Shown here: positions 17,604 to 26,081 of the stretch, piece by piece
How positions within the stretch are numbered: the first letter of the stretch is position 1
Layout: the number at the start of each line of letters is the position of its first letter
NCBI RefSeq assembly: GCF_018362975.1
Contig: NZ_CP074371.1
Coordinates: forward strand, 6,634,001 to 6,698,000
Origin: Nocardia tengchongensis
GTDB taxonomy: Bacteria; Actinomycetota; Actinomycetes; Mycobacteriales; Mycobacteriaceae
Length of the DNA stretch: 64,000 nt
Direction: 5' to 3'
Notes under the pieces: generated by a model
The model's database searches: none
What the model was told of the DNA's origin: nothing
The model's input: the letters and a program-made list of their open reading frames with translations, nothing else
Translations under genes and position numbers: made by a program

Positions 17604-18927
17604 GCCATCGACTGCGCCCGATCACGACGCAGCTCGTCGCGATCATGAGCAGCGGATAGCACCCCGCGTAGGTCGGCACGGTGAGGTACGCCCACCACAC
17701 CGAGCGGTCTGCGCGGGGCAGCATGAACAGGCCGATGCCGATCGGGTGCGGGGAGCCTTCCATCGGCGGACGGTCCGAGAAGGTCCACCACCAGCTGAAT
17801 CCGATCAGCGCCACCGCCGCGAGAGCCGTCCAGGCCCAGCGGGTCGGGTTCGTGCGGGCGTAGTGCCAGGCCAGGATCGCCAAGGGCATGAACCACACCC
17901 AGTGATGCCCCCAGGAGAACGGTGACACGCAGGCCGCGGTCATACCCGTCACCGTGACGGCCAGTAGCTCCCGGTGTGCCCGGTGCACCAGCGCCGCCGC
18001 GAGCAGTCCGAGCACGGCGACCAGCGCGACGATCGGCAGCCACATCCAGGCGGGCGGCTGGAAGACCGTCATGCCGAACGTGTCCACGGTGTATCGCCGC
18101 ACGTCGAAGAATCGGAGCAGCTGCGCCAGAAAGCCGTTCACGGACTGGTTGGCCGGTGAATCGACCGCTCCGACCCGTCCGGGCGTGGTGATCTGTTTGC
18201 TCCAGTACGACCACGCGTCCGCGGGTCGCGCCGCGAAGCCGATCGCCACGGTGGCCGCGAACGCGCCCGCAGCGACGCCCAGGGCCCGCCATTGCCGGGT
18301 GCAGGCGAGGTAAACAAGGAAGAACACCGGCGTGAGCTTGATTCCGGCGGCGACGCCGACACCCACACCGCGCAGCGGTGCCGTGGACGCGCGGGTGAGG
18401 TCCCAGACGATCAGCAGGGTCAGGAAAATGTTGATCTGCCCGAGCCAGATCGTCGTGCGCACCGGTTCCAGCACGGTGCACACGAGCGCGAGTGGGAGCG
18501 CGAACATCCAGGTGCGCACGGTGTTTCGATATCCCAGGGCGAGCAGGCAGCGCCCGGCGAGCGCGATCAGCGCCGCCAGGGTCACGGTCCACCACAGCGC
18601 TTTGGCCGTGACCATCGAGAACACGGTGAGCGGGACGAAGGCCAGCGCCGCGAACGGGGTGTAGGTGAAATCCATGCCGAAGACGACCGGTCCGTCGTAG
18701 AGGCTGCTCCCGTCGCGGATGACCGCGCCGCCAGCCCGGTAGACATCCAGGTCGACGCCATTGTTGAACAGGCCGTAGTAGGGATTGCCGAGCGGCAACG
18801 CGTAGACGTGCCACACCAGCGCCGCCAGCGCGAGCAGCGTGCCGATGATCAGCATCCGGTCGGTCACTTCGGGCTCTGCGCGCGGTTCGCTTGCCCCGGC
18901 GATAAACTCTTTAGCCCACGTAACCAT
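17563..18927 (-). CDS. GT87-type membrane mannosyltransferase
   Basis: 454-residue polytopic membrane protein of glycosyltransferase family 87, the alpha-(1,2)-mannosyltransferases of mycobacterial and corynebacterial lipoglycans that use polyprenyl-phosphate mannose on the outer face. Conserved features: the early acidic loop NNGVDLDVYRAGGAVIRDGS (the GVDLDVY aspartates), TYTPFAALAFVPL, WLGQINIFLTLLIVWDL and SPFSWGHHWVWFMPLAILAW. About ten to twelve membrane helices. The ATG at 18927 is chosen over one at 18996. Its 3' end overlaps yciI by 41 bases in antisense. Confidence 0.85.
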   Translation of the reverse strand: MVTWAKEFIAGASEPRAEPEVTDRMLIIGTLLALAALVWHVYALPLGNPYYGLFNNGVDLDVYRAGGAVIRDGSSLYDGPVVFGMDFTYTPFAALAFVPLTVFSMVTAKALWWTVTLAALIALAGRCLLALGYRNTVRTWMFALPLALVCTVLEPVRTTIWLGQINIFLTLLIVWDLTRASTAPLRGVGVGVAAGIKLTPVFFLVYLACTRQWRALGVAAGAFAATVAIGFAARPADAWSYWSKQITTPGRVGAVDSPANQSVNGFLAQLLRFFDVRRYTVDTFGMTVFQPPAWMWLPIVALVAVLGLLAAALVHRAHRELLAVTVTGMTAACVSPFSWGHHWVWFMPLAILAWHYARTNPTRWAWTALAAVALIGFSWWWTFSDRPPMEGSPHPIGIGLFMLPRADRSVWWAYLTVPTYAGCYPLLMIATSCVVIGRSRWLRERRRPWSATIR

Positions 18928-18957
18928 CGGTCCACGATAACCACCGGGCCAGGAAAT

Positions 18958-18973
18958 CAGCGTTATAACGCTG
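18958..18973. promoter_or_regulatory. Perfect 16-bp palindrome upstream of GT87 gene
   Basis: CAGCGTTATAACGCTG is fully self-complementary with no spacer and ends 31 bases upstream of the GT87 start codon, in GC-rich surroundings. It is a candidate operator. No neighbouring regulator points to a binding protein. Confidence 0.45.
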
Positions 18974-19409
18974 CGACACACCGGATTTCGAATCAACCCG
19001 GGGTCCGTTCAACCGATCGAGCCCCGGACCGGTCTGCGTCGGTACGGGGCCCGCTCGGGGGTAATCGCCCATGATGATCGCTCAGCATGTTTGACAAAAC
19101 AGGACAGTACCGGCCGCGACACGCCCCGGAGCCGCCGTGTGAGCCGCGACACACGCCCTGGTCAGTGGCCCCACACGGAGGTGTGAGGTTGCATATCGAA
19201 CCCTCGCTCCGCACGATCGAGTGATCGTACACCGAAACATGTTGTACTGCTATCGATCTCGCGACCTCCTAGCCGCACTCAGATCGACATCATGTAAGGC
19301 GCGCAGGCAGTTTCGCCATGATCGAGGCGGCGGCGGAACCGTGCACGTTCCAACGCCTGACACCAAACCCGTTGGGATCAGGGAAAACTCGATGCGAACG
19401 CCGTTCGGC
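18974..19409. other. Intergenic stretch, no gene seen
   Basis: About 430 bases of lower-GC sequence between the GT87 gene and the end of the pyrimidine-reductase gene. A TTGACA hexamer occurs at 19091-19096 without a good -10 partner. Short frames here have poor codon usage and no ribosome binding site. Confidence 0.4.
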
Positions 19410-20177
19410 CTATGACTTTCGCGCCCAGCGAGCGAGTTGGAAGCCGTCGGTATCGAAGATGATGTGCTCGCAGCTCATGGTCAGCTGGACCGGGCGGTCG
19501 GTGTGGGTGATGCGGCGGGCGTCGCCGCCGACCACGACGGGTGCGGTGGTGACGCAGAGTTCGTCGAGGGCGTCGTCCGCCGCCAGTTGACCGGCGAGGC
19601 TGGGGCCGCCCTCACACAGGATGCGGCGCATGCCCAGGCCGGTGAGGGTGTCGATGATGGCGGCGGTCTCGACGCGATCGGGGCCGAGCTCGATGACCTG
19701 GGCGCCGGCGGCGGCGAGGTCGTGTTTGGCCGCGGTCGGCGCCGTCGTGGTCGTCAGGATGATCGGCGGGACGAGGGTATCGGTGAGCAGCCGTGACTTC
19801 GGGTCGATGTCGGCGCGGCCGCTGACGACGGCGAGCGGTGGAATCGGCTGCAGGCCTTGTTCTTTTCGGCGCTGCTGACCGGATTCGGGGATGCGGATCC
19901 CGATGTAGTCCTCCACCCGGATGGTGGAGGCCCCGACCAGCACGACGTCGGCGAGACTGCGCAGCAGCTTCAGGACGCGCTGGTCCAGTGGGCTGGTCAA
20001 GCCGCGCGAGGAACCGGCGGTGCTGATCGCACCATCCAGGGAGACAACGAAATTCGCGCGCACGCACGGCTCGGTGGCGGCCGGGTACCGGTACAGAGCG
20101 GCGAGGTCGTCATCGGTGAGGTGAGCGGCGCTGACGATGGCGGGGATTCCGGTCGCCGGGTTTGCGGCAGTCGTCAC
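19410..20177 (-). CDS. RibD C-terminal-type reductase (pyrimidine reductase family)
   Basis: 255-residue NADPH-dependent reductase of the RibD C-terminal/dihydrofolate-reductase-like fold. Signatures: CVRANFVVSLDGAISTAGSS, LRSLADVVLVGASTIRVEDY, and RRILCEGGPSLAGQLAADDA near the end, the family's glycine-rich ribose-binding motif. In riboflavin synthesis this fold reduces the ribose of a pyrimidine; the deaminase half is absent. The GTG start at 20177 overlaps the stop of the upstream asparagine-synthase-like gene by four bases (GTGA), so the two are translated as a pair. The real substrate is unknown. Confidence 0.82.
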   Translation of the reverse strand: MTTAANPATGIPAIVSAAHLTDDDLAALYRYPAATEPCVRANFVVSLDGAISTAGSSRGLTSPLDQRVLKLLRSLADVVLVGASTIRVEDYIGIRIPESGQQRRKEQGLQPIPPLAVVSGRADIDPKSRLLTDTLVPPIILTTTTAPTAAKHDLAAAGAQVIELGPDRVETAAIIDTLTGLGMRRILCEGGPSLAGQLAADDALDELCVTTAPVVVGGDARRITHTDRPVQLTMSCEHIIFDTDGFQLARWARKS

Positions 20178-21211
20178 AGGGTGCCTTTCTGCTCTCGATC
20201 CTCGGTGAGTAGGGCCAGGAAGAGCCGGGTCGCGACCGACTCGAAGGGTTCGGTCATCGGGTCGCCGTAGACGGTGGCGCCCGGCATGGCCGCGGCGCGC
20301 CGTCGGGCGGCGGTGGCCAGCGCGCCCATGATGCCCGCCGAGCGCTGGATCGCGGATTTCTTCGCCCAGGCGAGTTCGCGGTCCGGTTCGGGCAGCAGCG
20401 CCTCGCAGGCGAGCCGCAGGCAAACCTTGTCGGCCGGACGGCCGTCGTGGACGCCGAAAAGCGCTGTCGGAGCGAAGGTCTCGGCGACCTCCCACAGGCG
20501 CACGGTCTGGAACACGTGCACGAAACGGTCGGCGTATGTCCCCATGATTCGCGGATAGAAGTCCGGCACCAGGCGGTCGTGGACGAAGTTGCCGGCCGAT
20601 TCCTTGCGGATGGTCCGGTCGAGTTCCTCGACCGCATCGGGCGAGTCGATCGGGTGTCGCAGTGCCTTGCCGCCCGCGACGATCGCATCGGCTCCGCTGC
20701 CGGTGAGGATCGGTCCGACCGCGTCGATGCGGTCCAGCGCGGGCAGGGCCGCGAGCAGCGGGACCGCGTAGGTGACCTCCCACAGTTCGGGCACCCCGAG
20801 CAGGTCGATCGCGCGCCGGGCCAGGTCGATGATCGCGGGCTCGTCGAGCTCGATCATCTCGTGGGTGAGGCCCAGCGCCCGAGCCGCCGCGACGGCGTTG
20901 TCCTTGTCCGTACCACCCTCGGAGACAATGGTTATCGCGTGCGGGCGGGCGCCCGCCGCGACAGCCGCCGCCGCGACCAGGATCGAGTCGACGCCGCCCG
21001 AGAGCAGCACCACCGGATCGGCGTCGGAAGCGCGCAGCACGGCTTCGATCCGATCCCGGACCTCGCGTCCGATTACCGCGGCCGCCACGGCCGGATCGGT
21101 CACCTGCCGCAGCCCGGGGTCGGGTGTGGCGATATCGCGCAGGTCGGCGACGAACTGCATGGTCTCGCCGGTCTGGTCGGCGAGAACGCGGTCGTTCCGA
21201 GCAGCCGTCAT
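20174..21211 (-). CDS. Asparagine-synthase-like ATP-PPi amidating enzyme
   Basis: 345-residue protein with the C-terminal synthetase domain of asparagine synthase only. The PP-loop SGGVDS is at residues 71-76, and an acidic GTDKDNAVAAARALGLTHEM follows. LTGSGADAIVAGGKAL is the equivalent of the second nucleotide motif. There is no N-terminal glutaminase domain, so it cannot itself supply ammonia and may use another amine or an internal nucleophile, as beta-lactam synthetases do. It is coupled to the RibD-type reductase downstream, which suggests a small dedicated modification pathway. The product is unknown. Confidence 0.78.
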   Translation of the reverse strand: MTAARNDRVLADQTGETMQFVADLRDIATPDPGLRQVTDPAVAAAVIGREVRDRIEAVLRASDADPVVLLSGGVDSILVAAAAVAAGARPHAITIVSEGGTDKDNAVAAARALGLTHEMIELDEPAIIDLARRAIDLLGVPELWEVTYAVPLLAALPALDRIDAVGPILTGSGADAIVAGGKALRHPIDSPDAVEELDRTIRKESAGNFVHDRLVPDFYPRIMGTYADRFVHVFQTVRLWEVAETFAPTALFGVHDGRPADKVCLRLACEALLPEPDRELAWAKKSAIQRSAGIMGALATAARRRAAAMPGATVYGDPMTEPFESVATRLFLALLTEDREQKGTL

Positions 21212-21469
21212 GGTTCGACACTCCTTGGATGAACGGGATTCGTGCCTGGTGACAGGGGCCATCCGGCATCCGCGTAGACACTACAACACCGGGCTTTTCG
21301 GAAACTTTGCCCGCGATGCAGCAAATCGGGCACGCCGAAGCCGCACCGGCCTCGAATAGGAACGGTGGCGGTCCGTGTCCGCGATCCGGGCCGCCACTGT
21401 TCCAGATTCGCTCGTGCGCAGTGCGATTCATCCCCGTCCGTGATCTCCCGTGAAAGGACCGAACGCGTC

Positions 21470-21976
21470 ATGTCCGCCCGTACCGTCCTCGTGATCGTGG
21501 CCACCATCCTGCTCGCCATGTTCGCGATCATCCCCGCCGACGCCGAACCCCTACGCGGGGGCCGGTATCGGATCTTTCTCGAGTCGCAACCGGCGCTGAC
21601 GCTGCGCCCGGCGGTCGCGCCCGAGACGGGCGTACGCTCGATCGCCGACACCGGCGCCGACCTCAATCAATGGGAGCCGGTGCTGATCACCTACCGTCCC
21701 GCCGGGCCGGTGTTCCAGCTGCTGAACTCCTCGACCCGGTTGTGCCTGCACCCGGTCCAGCTCGACCCGCTGACCTACTCCGTCGGCCAGAACCTGTGCG
21801 GCGTCGCCGACACCGGACTCTGGTACGTGAGCGAAACCGGCGGCAATCACCGCGTCAGCCTGGCCTCGGACCCCAGCCTGACCCTCTACGGCGACACCGC
21901 CTCCGCCGCACCCGTGGCGCTGCTCGGCCGGGTCGGCGACGAGCCCCGCGCACGCTGGGTCTTCCGGCGACTCTGA
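21470..21976 (+). CDS. Secreted protein, possible beta-trefoil lectin-like
   Basis: 168-residue exported protein: MSARTVLVIVATILLAMFAI is a classic signal sequence with likely cleavage after DAEP or nearby. The mature part reads as repeated beta segments (RYRIFLESQPALTLRP, FQLLNSSTRLCLHPV, HRVSLASDPSLTLYG, ARWVFRRL) with Trp near repeat ends. That resembles ricin-type trefoil repeats, but the QxW signature is weak. GAAAGGA lies seven bases before the ATG. Function is unknown. Confidence 0.72.
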   Translation: MSARTVLVIVATILLAMFAIIPADAEPLRGGRYRIFLESQPALTLRPAVAPETGVRSIADTGADLNQWEPVLITYRPAGPVFQLLNSSTRLCLHPVQLDPLTYSVGQNLCGVADTGLWYVSETGGNHRVSLASDPSLTLYGDTASAAPVALLGRVGDEPRARWVFRRL

Positions 21977-22013
21977 CCCACTCCCCCGCGGCCGGCCGTC
22001 GTCCGGGTGCGGC

Positions 22014-22210
22014 TATGCGTCGGCCGCCACGTCGAACCGGGCGGCGATGTCGGCGGCGGTGACCTTGGCGAGTTCGACGAGCAGCAGCGCGCCGCTGATC
22101 TACTGGCAGCCAATGGACTTGCGCCCAAGAGCATTCCGGTGCGGGACGCCGTGCTGCCGTGGATCGGCGAATTCGTCGCCTCCACCCGATCGGCGGCCGT
22201 CGCGGGGTGA
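22014..22210. pseudogene. Two abutting gene-end fragments
   Basis: On the plus strand, about 22075-22210 encodes AADLLAANGLAPKSIPVRDA and a short tail to a stop, which looks like the C-terminus of a sulfonate/nitrate-type ABC binding protein. On the minus strand, about 22014-22090 encodes VELAKVTAADIAARFDVAAD ending in TAG. Neither has an upstream body. They look like the leftover tails of two deleted convergent genes; this is inference from short sequence. Confidence 0.35.
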
Positions 22211-22241
22211 CACGCGGCCGCGGAAGCTACCCGCCCCGAGG

Positions 22242-23000
22242 TCAGTCGAGGCGGGTGGCGGTCACCGCCCACACGGGCAGGTGCACCCGGTTGTTCTTCA
22301 GCAACGGCCCGATGATCCGGAGTTGCTCGATCATCGGCTGCATCCGATCAGCCCATCCAGGGTCGTCGCTCATCTCCTTGGTCATGTGAGCGAACGTCTC
22401 CGGGCTGAAGTTGGCCTCGTAGGTGGTGGTTCCCAGGTGGTCGATGCGCCACCTGCCCGCGGAAAGCACTCGCTCGAAATTCTCCGCCGGCAAACCTTCG
22501 AGCTGCAGGCCGTTGACGTTGTGGCGGCCGAATTCGAACATGAACAGGCGCGCCCCCGGTTTGGTGGCCCGATGCAGGGCCTGCACGTACCGGGTCTGGA
22601 CTTCTTCGTCATCGAGGAACACATGGTAGAAGGCGCTGTCGATGACCGTGTCGAACCGATCCTCGAAGCCCTCGAGTGTGGTGGCATCAGCCACCTGGAA
22701 GTCCACCTGCACCCCGGCGCGCTCCGCGTTGCGTTCGGCCCGCTCGATCGCCGACGGGGACGAGTCGATACCGGTTACCGAGTAGCCCTTGGATGCGTAG
22801 TAGATCGCGTGATGTCCCGGGCCGGTCCCGGGGTCGAGCACCTCGCCCCGTACAGCGCCGTGGGCCACCAACTGCTGCACTACCGGCTGTGGGCCGCCGA
22901 TGTCCCAGGGGATCAATGAGGCAGCGTCCTGTTCCGATGACGCGTCGCGATACAGCGCTTCGAAGTCCGGTTGAGCACTGTGGTTCGGTTCCCTGCTCAT
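22242..23000 (-). CDS. Class I SAM-dependent methyltransferase
   Basis: 252-residue methyltransferase. AdoMet motif I appears as EVLDPGTGPGHHAIYYASKG near residue 55, followed by SVTGIDSSPSAIERAERNAE with the acidic ribose-binding Asp, then QVADATTLEGFEDRFDTVID (motif IV region). The ATG at 23000 has AGGAGG seven bases upstream and is preferred to 23048. The substrate is unknown; sequence suggests a small-molecule methyltransferase of the UbiE/thiol type. It is divergent from the VOC gene at 23110. Confidence 0.86.
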   Translation of the reverse strand: MSREPNHSAQPDFEALYRDASSEQDAASLIPWDIGGPQPVVQQLVAHGAVRGEVLDPGTGPGHHAIYYASKGYSVTGIDSSPSAIERAERNAERAGVQVDFQVADATTLEGFEDRFDTVIDSAFYHVFLDDEEVQTRYVQALHRATKPGARLFMFEFGRHNVNGLQLEGLPAENFERVLSAGRWRIDHLGTTTYEANFSPETFAHMTKEMSDDPGWADRMQPMIEQLRIIGPLLKNNRVHLPVWAVTATRLD

Positions 23001-23109
23001 GACGCCTCCTCTGATTGCGGACAAGCAACACTTGAAGGGCCGTGCCAAACGATGAGACCGAGCTTATTCCGCGTGCTTCCGCACCCCGCCGCAACCCTAG
23101 GATCGGGGG

Positions 23110-23514
23110 GTGGCTGTCGCGCGACTCGGATCCATCACCCTCGACTGTGCAGAACCGGAGCCCTTGGCTGTCTTCTGGGCCGAAATGCTCGGCGGGACAA
23201 TCGTTGTCACGGAGGAGAAGTACCTCATCGTGCGGTTGCCGTACGTGTTTCTCACCGCGCTCCGAGTGCCCGAGTATCAGCCGCCGGTGTGGCCTGAGGA
23301 GGCGCCGCCCAAGCAGATCCATTTCGATCTCGCGGTCGACGATCTCGACGATGCGCAGGAGCAGGCTGTGCGGCTCGGTGCGGTGGTCTCGCCGTATCAG
23401 GCGAGTTCGGAGGTCTGCCGGGTGCTGTTCGACCCGGCGGGGCATCCGTTCTGTCTGAGCCTGCCCGTCGGGCGGCTACTTGACCCAGCGCAGGCCGCGC
23501 CGACGGGGAACTGA
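23110..23514 (+). CDS. VOC family glyoxalase-like protein
   Basis: 134-residue single-domain protein starting from GTG: MAVARLGSITLDCAEPEPLA then FWAEMLGGTIVVTEEKYLIV, with DLAVDDLDDAQEQAVRLGAV and VLFDPAGHPFCLSLPV at the end. This is the glyoxalase-like subgroup often annotated as Glyoxalase_6. Metal ligands are only partly recognisable. It converges on the frameshifted gene at 23543-24072 after a 28-base gap. Confidence 0.8.
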   Translation: MAVARLGSITLDCAEPEPLAVFWAEMLGGTIVVTEEKYLIVRLPYVFLTALRVPEYQPPVWPEEAPPKQIHFDLAVDDLDDAQEQAVRLGAVVSPYQASSEVCRVLFDPAGHPFCLSLPVGRLLDPAQAAPTGN

Positions 23515-23542
23515 TCTCGCGAGCGGCGGGCGTGTCGATCGA

Positions 23543-24072
23543 TCAGCGCCGCGGGGCCGGATCGTCCGGGTCGGAGGCGCTGGGCGCCGGGTGTTCCGCG
23601 GTGGATTCGTCGGTGCCGGGTCGGATGCGGCGGGGTTTGGCGATGGGCCGGATGCCGGTGGCCGGGGCATTGTCACCGGCTCGGCGGCGGCGGGCCGCGT
23701 CGAAATCGATGACGCTGCCGTCGCCGCGGCTCGCGGCGTCGCCGGGGGCCGGGTGGGGTGCGCGGCCGGGGTCGACGGGCAGCCAGCCGGTCCGCCCTGC
23801 AGTTCGGCCCGGGTCACCGGCCGGGTCGGCGCGGGATCGTAGACGGAGCCGCCGGGCGGATTCCAGGGCATCGGCGGCGGTCCGGGGGCCGTCTCGGTGG
23901 TGCGGCGCGGCCGGCGCGGCAGTCTGGTGAGTTTCGAGTCTTCGGCGTCGGGGGCGGCGGTCTCGCCGGCCCGCATGGCTTCCAGCTTGGCGCGCAGCCG
24001 TTCGACCGCATCGGACCTGTTCGAGCCGGGTCCCGGCAGGGATCCCCGCCCCGGACCTTCCTGGTCCGACAT
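23543..24072 (-). pseudogene. Unrecognised gene with an apparent -1 frameshift
   Basis: Starts MSDQEGPGRGSLPGPGSNRS, then a helical SDAVERLRAKLEAMRAGETA and a proline-rich region to TRAELQG. Near 23780-23805 coding bias moves to another frame, which continues TGWLPVDPGRAPHPAPGDAA, VIDFDAARRRRAGDNAPATG and IRPIAKPRRIRPG to a TGA at 23543. Third-position GC is high in the first frame before the break and in the second after it. No slippery heptamer is evident, so a mutation or assembly indel is likelier than programmed slippage. The family is not known; it reads as a charged, disordered cytoplasmic protein. Confidence 0.6.
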
Positions 24073-24210
24073 CGAACTATTCACCGACGAGTGCCATGAC
24101 ACCCGCCGGAGCTCCGTGCTGAGTTCTATACCGCATACTTCCGACGCTCACGTCCGCATTCTCCCATTCGTGACGAATCAACGATAACCGGGCGGATCGT
24201 GCCTTCGAGG

Positions 24211-25029
24211 CTACAGGTCGTCGAACCAATCGACGACACACTGCCCGCCACTGGGATGCGCCCACCTCTCGTGGTCGGCGAGCGCCGCGAAGGTCGGGAA
24301 TTTGGCCGCGCACACATCGCAGCGGATTCGCCCCGTGGCGGCGGGGAGGACGAAGGGGATCCCGGGCGCCGCCGCCGGCGTGCGGCGTCCAGTACCGAGG
24401 GCAGGCCCGGCGGGCAGGGCCTTCGCCACGGGCGGGGGCGGCAGCAGAAACGGGACTGTGCCGTCCGATCCCGACAGCCCCACCGACTGCACCAACTTGA
24501 TGGTCGGATGTTTGGTCGGGATGCGCAGCACGGTGGCGTTATCGGATGCGATGAACTCATCCGCCCAGCCCAGGCCCCGCAGAGTCGGCTTCCCTCCCCG
24601 GATGCGCGGCAGGTCGACGATGAGCGCTGCGATCGAGTAGTGATCGCGCGCCAACGTCAGGAACGCTGTCTCCCCTTGCAACATCGGCACGACGAACCCG
24701 TCCCCGCTCCGATTGAACTTCTCGAGGATCAAGAACGTCGGAGCCTTCCGCACACCGGCCAGATGATGCGCGACACTGATGTTCGCATCACTGATCGCCC
24801 CATACCCGTCGCTGTAATCGCGCCGCCGGATCACGGGTTTCGGAATAGGCGCGGCGATCATCGGCGCGACAGGCCCGCACGAGTCAGCGAAGAACCGTTC
24901 CATCCCGATCTCGGCGGCCTTCTGAATCAGCCCCACCGCCAACCCGATCAACACCGGATCGACCATGTCCCGCCCCCGAAGTCGGCGAGCTTCTCCCACG
25001 TTTCCCGCTCTCCAGAAATTATCGACCAT
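24211..25029 (-). CDS. Unknown protein with a C-terminal C2H2 zinc finger
   Basis: 272 residues. After a short helical N-terminus (GLAVGLIQKAAEIGMERFF) comes an unrecognised middle domain of about 150 residues and a proline/alanine linker. The C-terminal segment CDVCAAKFPTFAALADHERW then AH fits the classical C2H2 pattern: C237-x2-C240-x12-H253-x4-H258, with Phe and Leu at the canonical core positions. A second start at 24966 (MVDPVLIGLAVG) is possible; both have purine-rich upstream sequence. DNA or protein binding by the finger is inferred. Confidence 0.65.
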   Translation of the reverse strand: MVDNFWRAGNVGEARRLRGRDMVDPVLIGLAVGLIQKAAEIGMERFFADSCGPVAPMIAAPIPKPVIRRRDYSDGYGAISDANISVAHHLAGVRKAPTFLILEKFNRSGDGFVVPMLQGETAFLTLARDHYSIAALIVDLPRIRGGKPTLRGLGWADEFIASDNATVLRIPTKHPTIKLVQSVGLSGSDGTVPFLLPPPPVAKALPAGPALGTGRRTPAAAPGIPFVLPAATGRIRCDVCAAKFPTFAALADHERWAHPSGGQCVVDWFDDL

Positions 25030-25138
25030 CCGACCCCCTGCGTAACAAGGGAATTCGGCGACCTACTCACCATCCGGCGGCCGACAGAGTTCCTGCGGTC
25101 CTGACGTACGCTGCGGTAAGCGACAGTACAAGGGAATC

Positions 25139-25402
25139 ATGCGGAATGTGCTGGGAAGTAGGTTTTTCGGTCATCGACGGAGGTCGGCACTGCTCGCCGC
25201 ATCCTTAGCGGTGGTCGTCTTGCTCACCGGCTGCACCGACAACTCTCCGAGCAGGCCGAATTGGCCGCGCGACTCTTCGAACCCTGCATTCGGGGCTAGA
25301 TCTCGGCGACTTCGTCGGTCACTTCGAGTACAGCGTGCCCACCCAGGGCTGGGAGCAGAAATGGTCTTCGGCGGTTGTCGGGTCGATGCCGGCGGCTGCT
25401 AG
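25139..25402 (+). CDS. Lipoprotein, probably broken after the signal sequence
   Basis: The ATG at 25139 follows AAGGGAATC and gives a good lipoprotein signal, RRSALLAASLAVVVLLTGC. After about residue 40 the frame becomes arginine-rich and stops at 25402. A neighbouring frame carries a better protein-like stretch from about 25305 (LGDFVGHFEYSVPTQGWEQK and on) to a stop near 25497. This suggests a frameshift around 25260-25310. A similar pair of lipoprotein genes lies opposite at 25465-27365. Confidence 0.5.
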   Translation: MRNVLGSRFFGHRRRSALLAASLAVVVLLTGCTDNSPSRPNWPRDSSNPAFGARSRRLRRSLRVQRAHPGLGAEMVFGGCRVDAGGC

Positions 25403-25464
25403 TTGCGTGTTTCGTTCCGCCATCGCTTGTGAGTCGGGTACCGCGGTGTCGTTGCTGGTGCGCT

Positions 25465-26043
25465 TCAGCGCGCATTTGGCAGTGCCGTTGGTATGACGGA
25501 AACCCGAACATCGTTCCCGCGAAGGCGAATTGGCCGGTGGTGTCGCTCGCGTGCCATAACCGCCAGTTCTTCGCCGCCGCTTCCGCCCGATGCGGTCACC
25601 ACCAACAGTTCCTCGCCTCCGGTCCCGTCGAGGTCGGCCAGGAACGGCATTTCATGTTGAGGTCGGACAACCTGCTGGCGGACGCTCTGCCGGCGCTGTC
25701 CTTGCGCGTCGTAGACGTTGATCGTGATGGCCGGGGCGCCGAGAACCTCGAACAACAATCCGGTGCGGTCTTCCTCCCGTAGGACGCAGTGCAATGCCGG
25801 ATCCGGGTCCGGCGCTTTGTAATCCGGCTTCGCTTCGGCGCAGTCGGGCAGACCGGTCAGGGGGGCCGGCAATGGCTCCAGGACCGGACGGGCCTGCGGG
25901 GACGTAGTGGCCGGCGTCGTACTGGTAGGCGACGCCGCGGTCGATCGCAGGCTGTGGTCATCGCCGACCGGATTGCCTGTGCACGCGGCGACAACCAATC
26001 CGGCGCCGATCACAACCGCCAACCGGGCACTTACGAATCTCAC
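25465..26043 (-). CDS. Lipoprotein of unknown function
   Basis: 192 residues from the GTG at 26043, which has AGGGGGAG just upstream. Signal VSARLAVVIGAGLVVAAC with lipobox, then a threonine/proline linker. The mature domain contains EVLGAPAITINVYDAQGQRR and PFLADLDGTGGEELLVVTAS; the latter resembles an FG-GAP/VCBS-like calcium-binding turn (DLDGTGGEELLV). It starts 38 bases downstream of the longer lipoprotein gene and is probably cotranscribed with it. Confidence 0.72.
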   Translation of the reverse strand: MRFVSARLAVVIGAGLVVAACTGNPVGDDHSLRSTAASPTSTTPATTSPQARPVLEPLPAPLTGLPDCAEAKPDYKAPDPDPALHCVLREEDRTGLLFEVLGAPAITINVYDAQGQRRQSVRQQVVRPQHEMPFLADLDGTGGEELLVVTASGGSGGEELAVMARERHHRPIRLRGNDVRVSVIPTALPNAR

Positions 26044-26081
26044 TGCTCCCCCTTCGTGTAGGACTTCCAGTCGGTACGGCG

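Noticed and set aside
19085..19120. TTGACA as a housekeeping promoter
   Set aside because: No TATAAT-like hexamer occurs at 16-19 bases, and no gene follows in that direction.
19221..19415. Small plus-strand open frame in the gap at 19 kb
   Set aside because: It has no ribosome site, atypical codon use and overlaps the 3' end of the reductase gene.
23780..23805. Programmed -1 frameshift
   Set aside because: There is no slippery heptamer and no strong downstream hairpin in the expected place.
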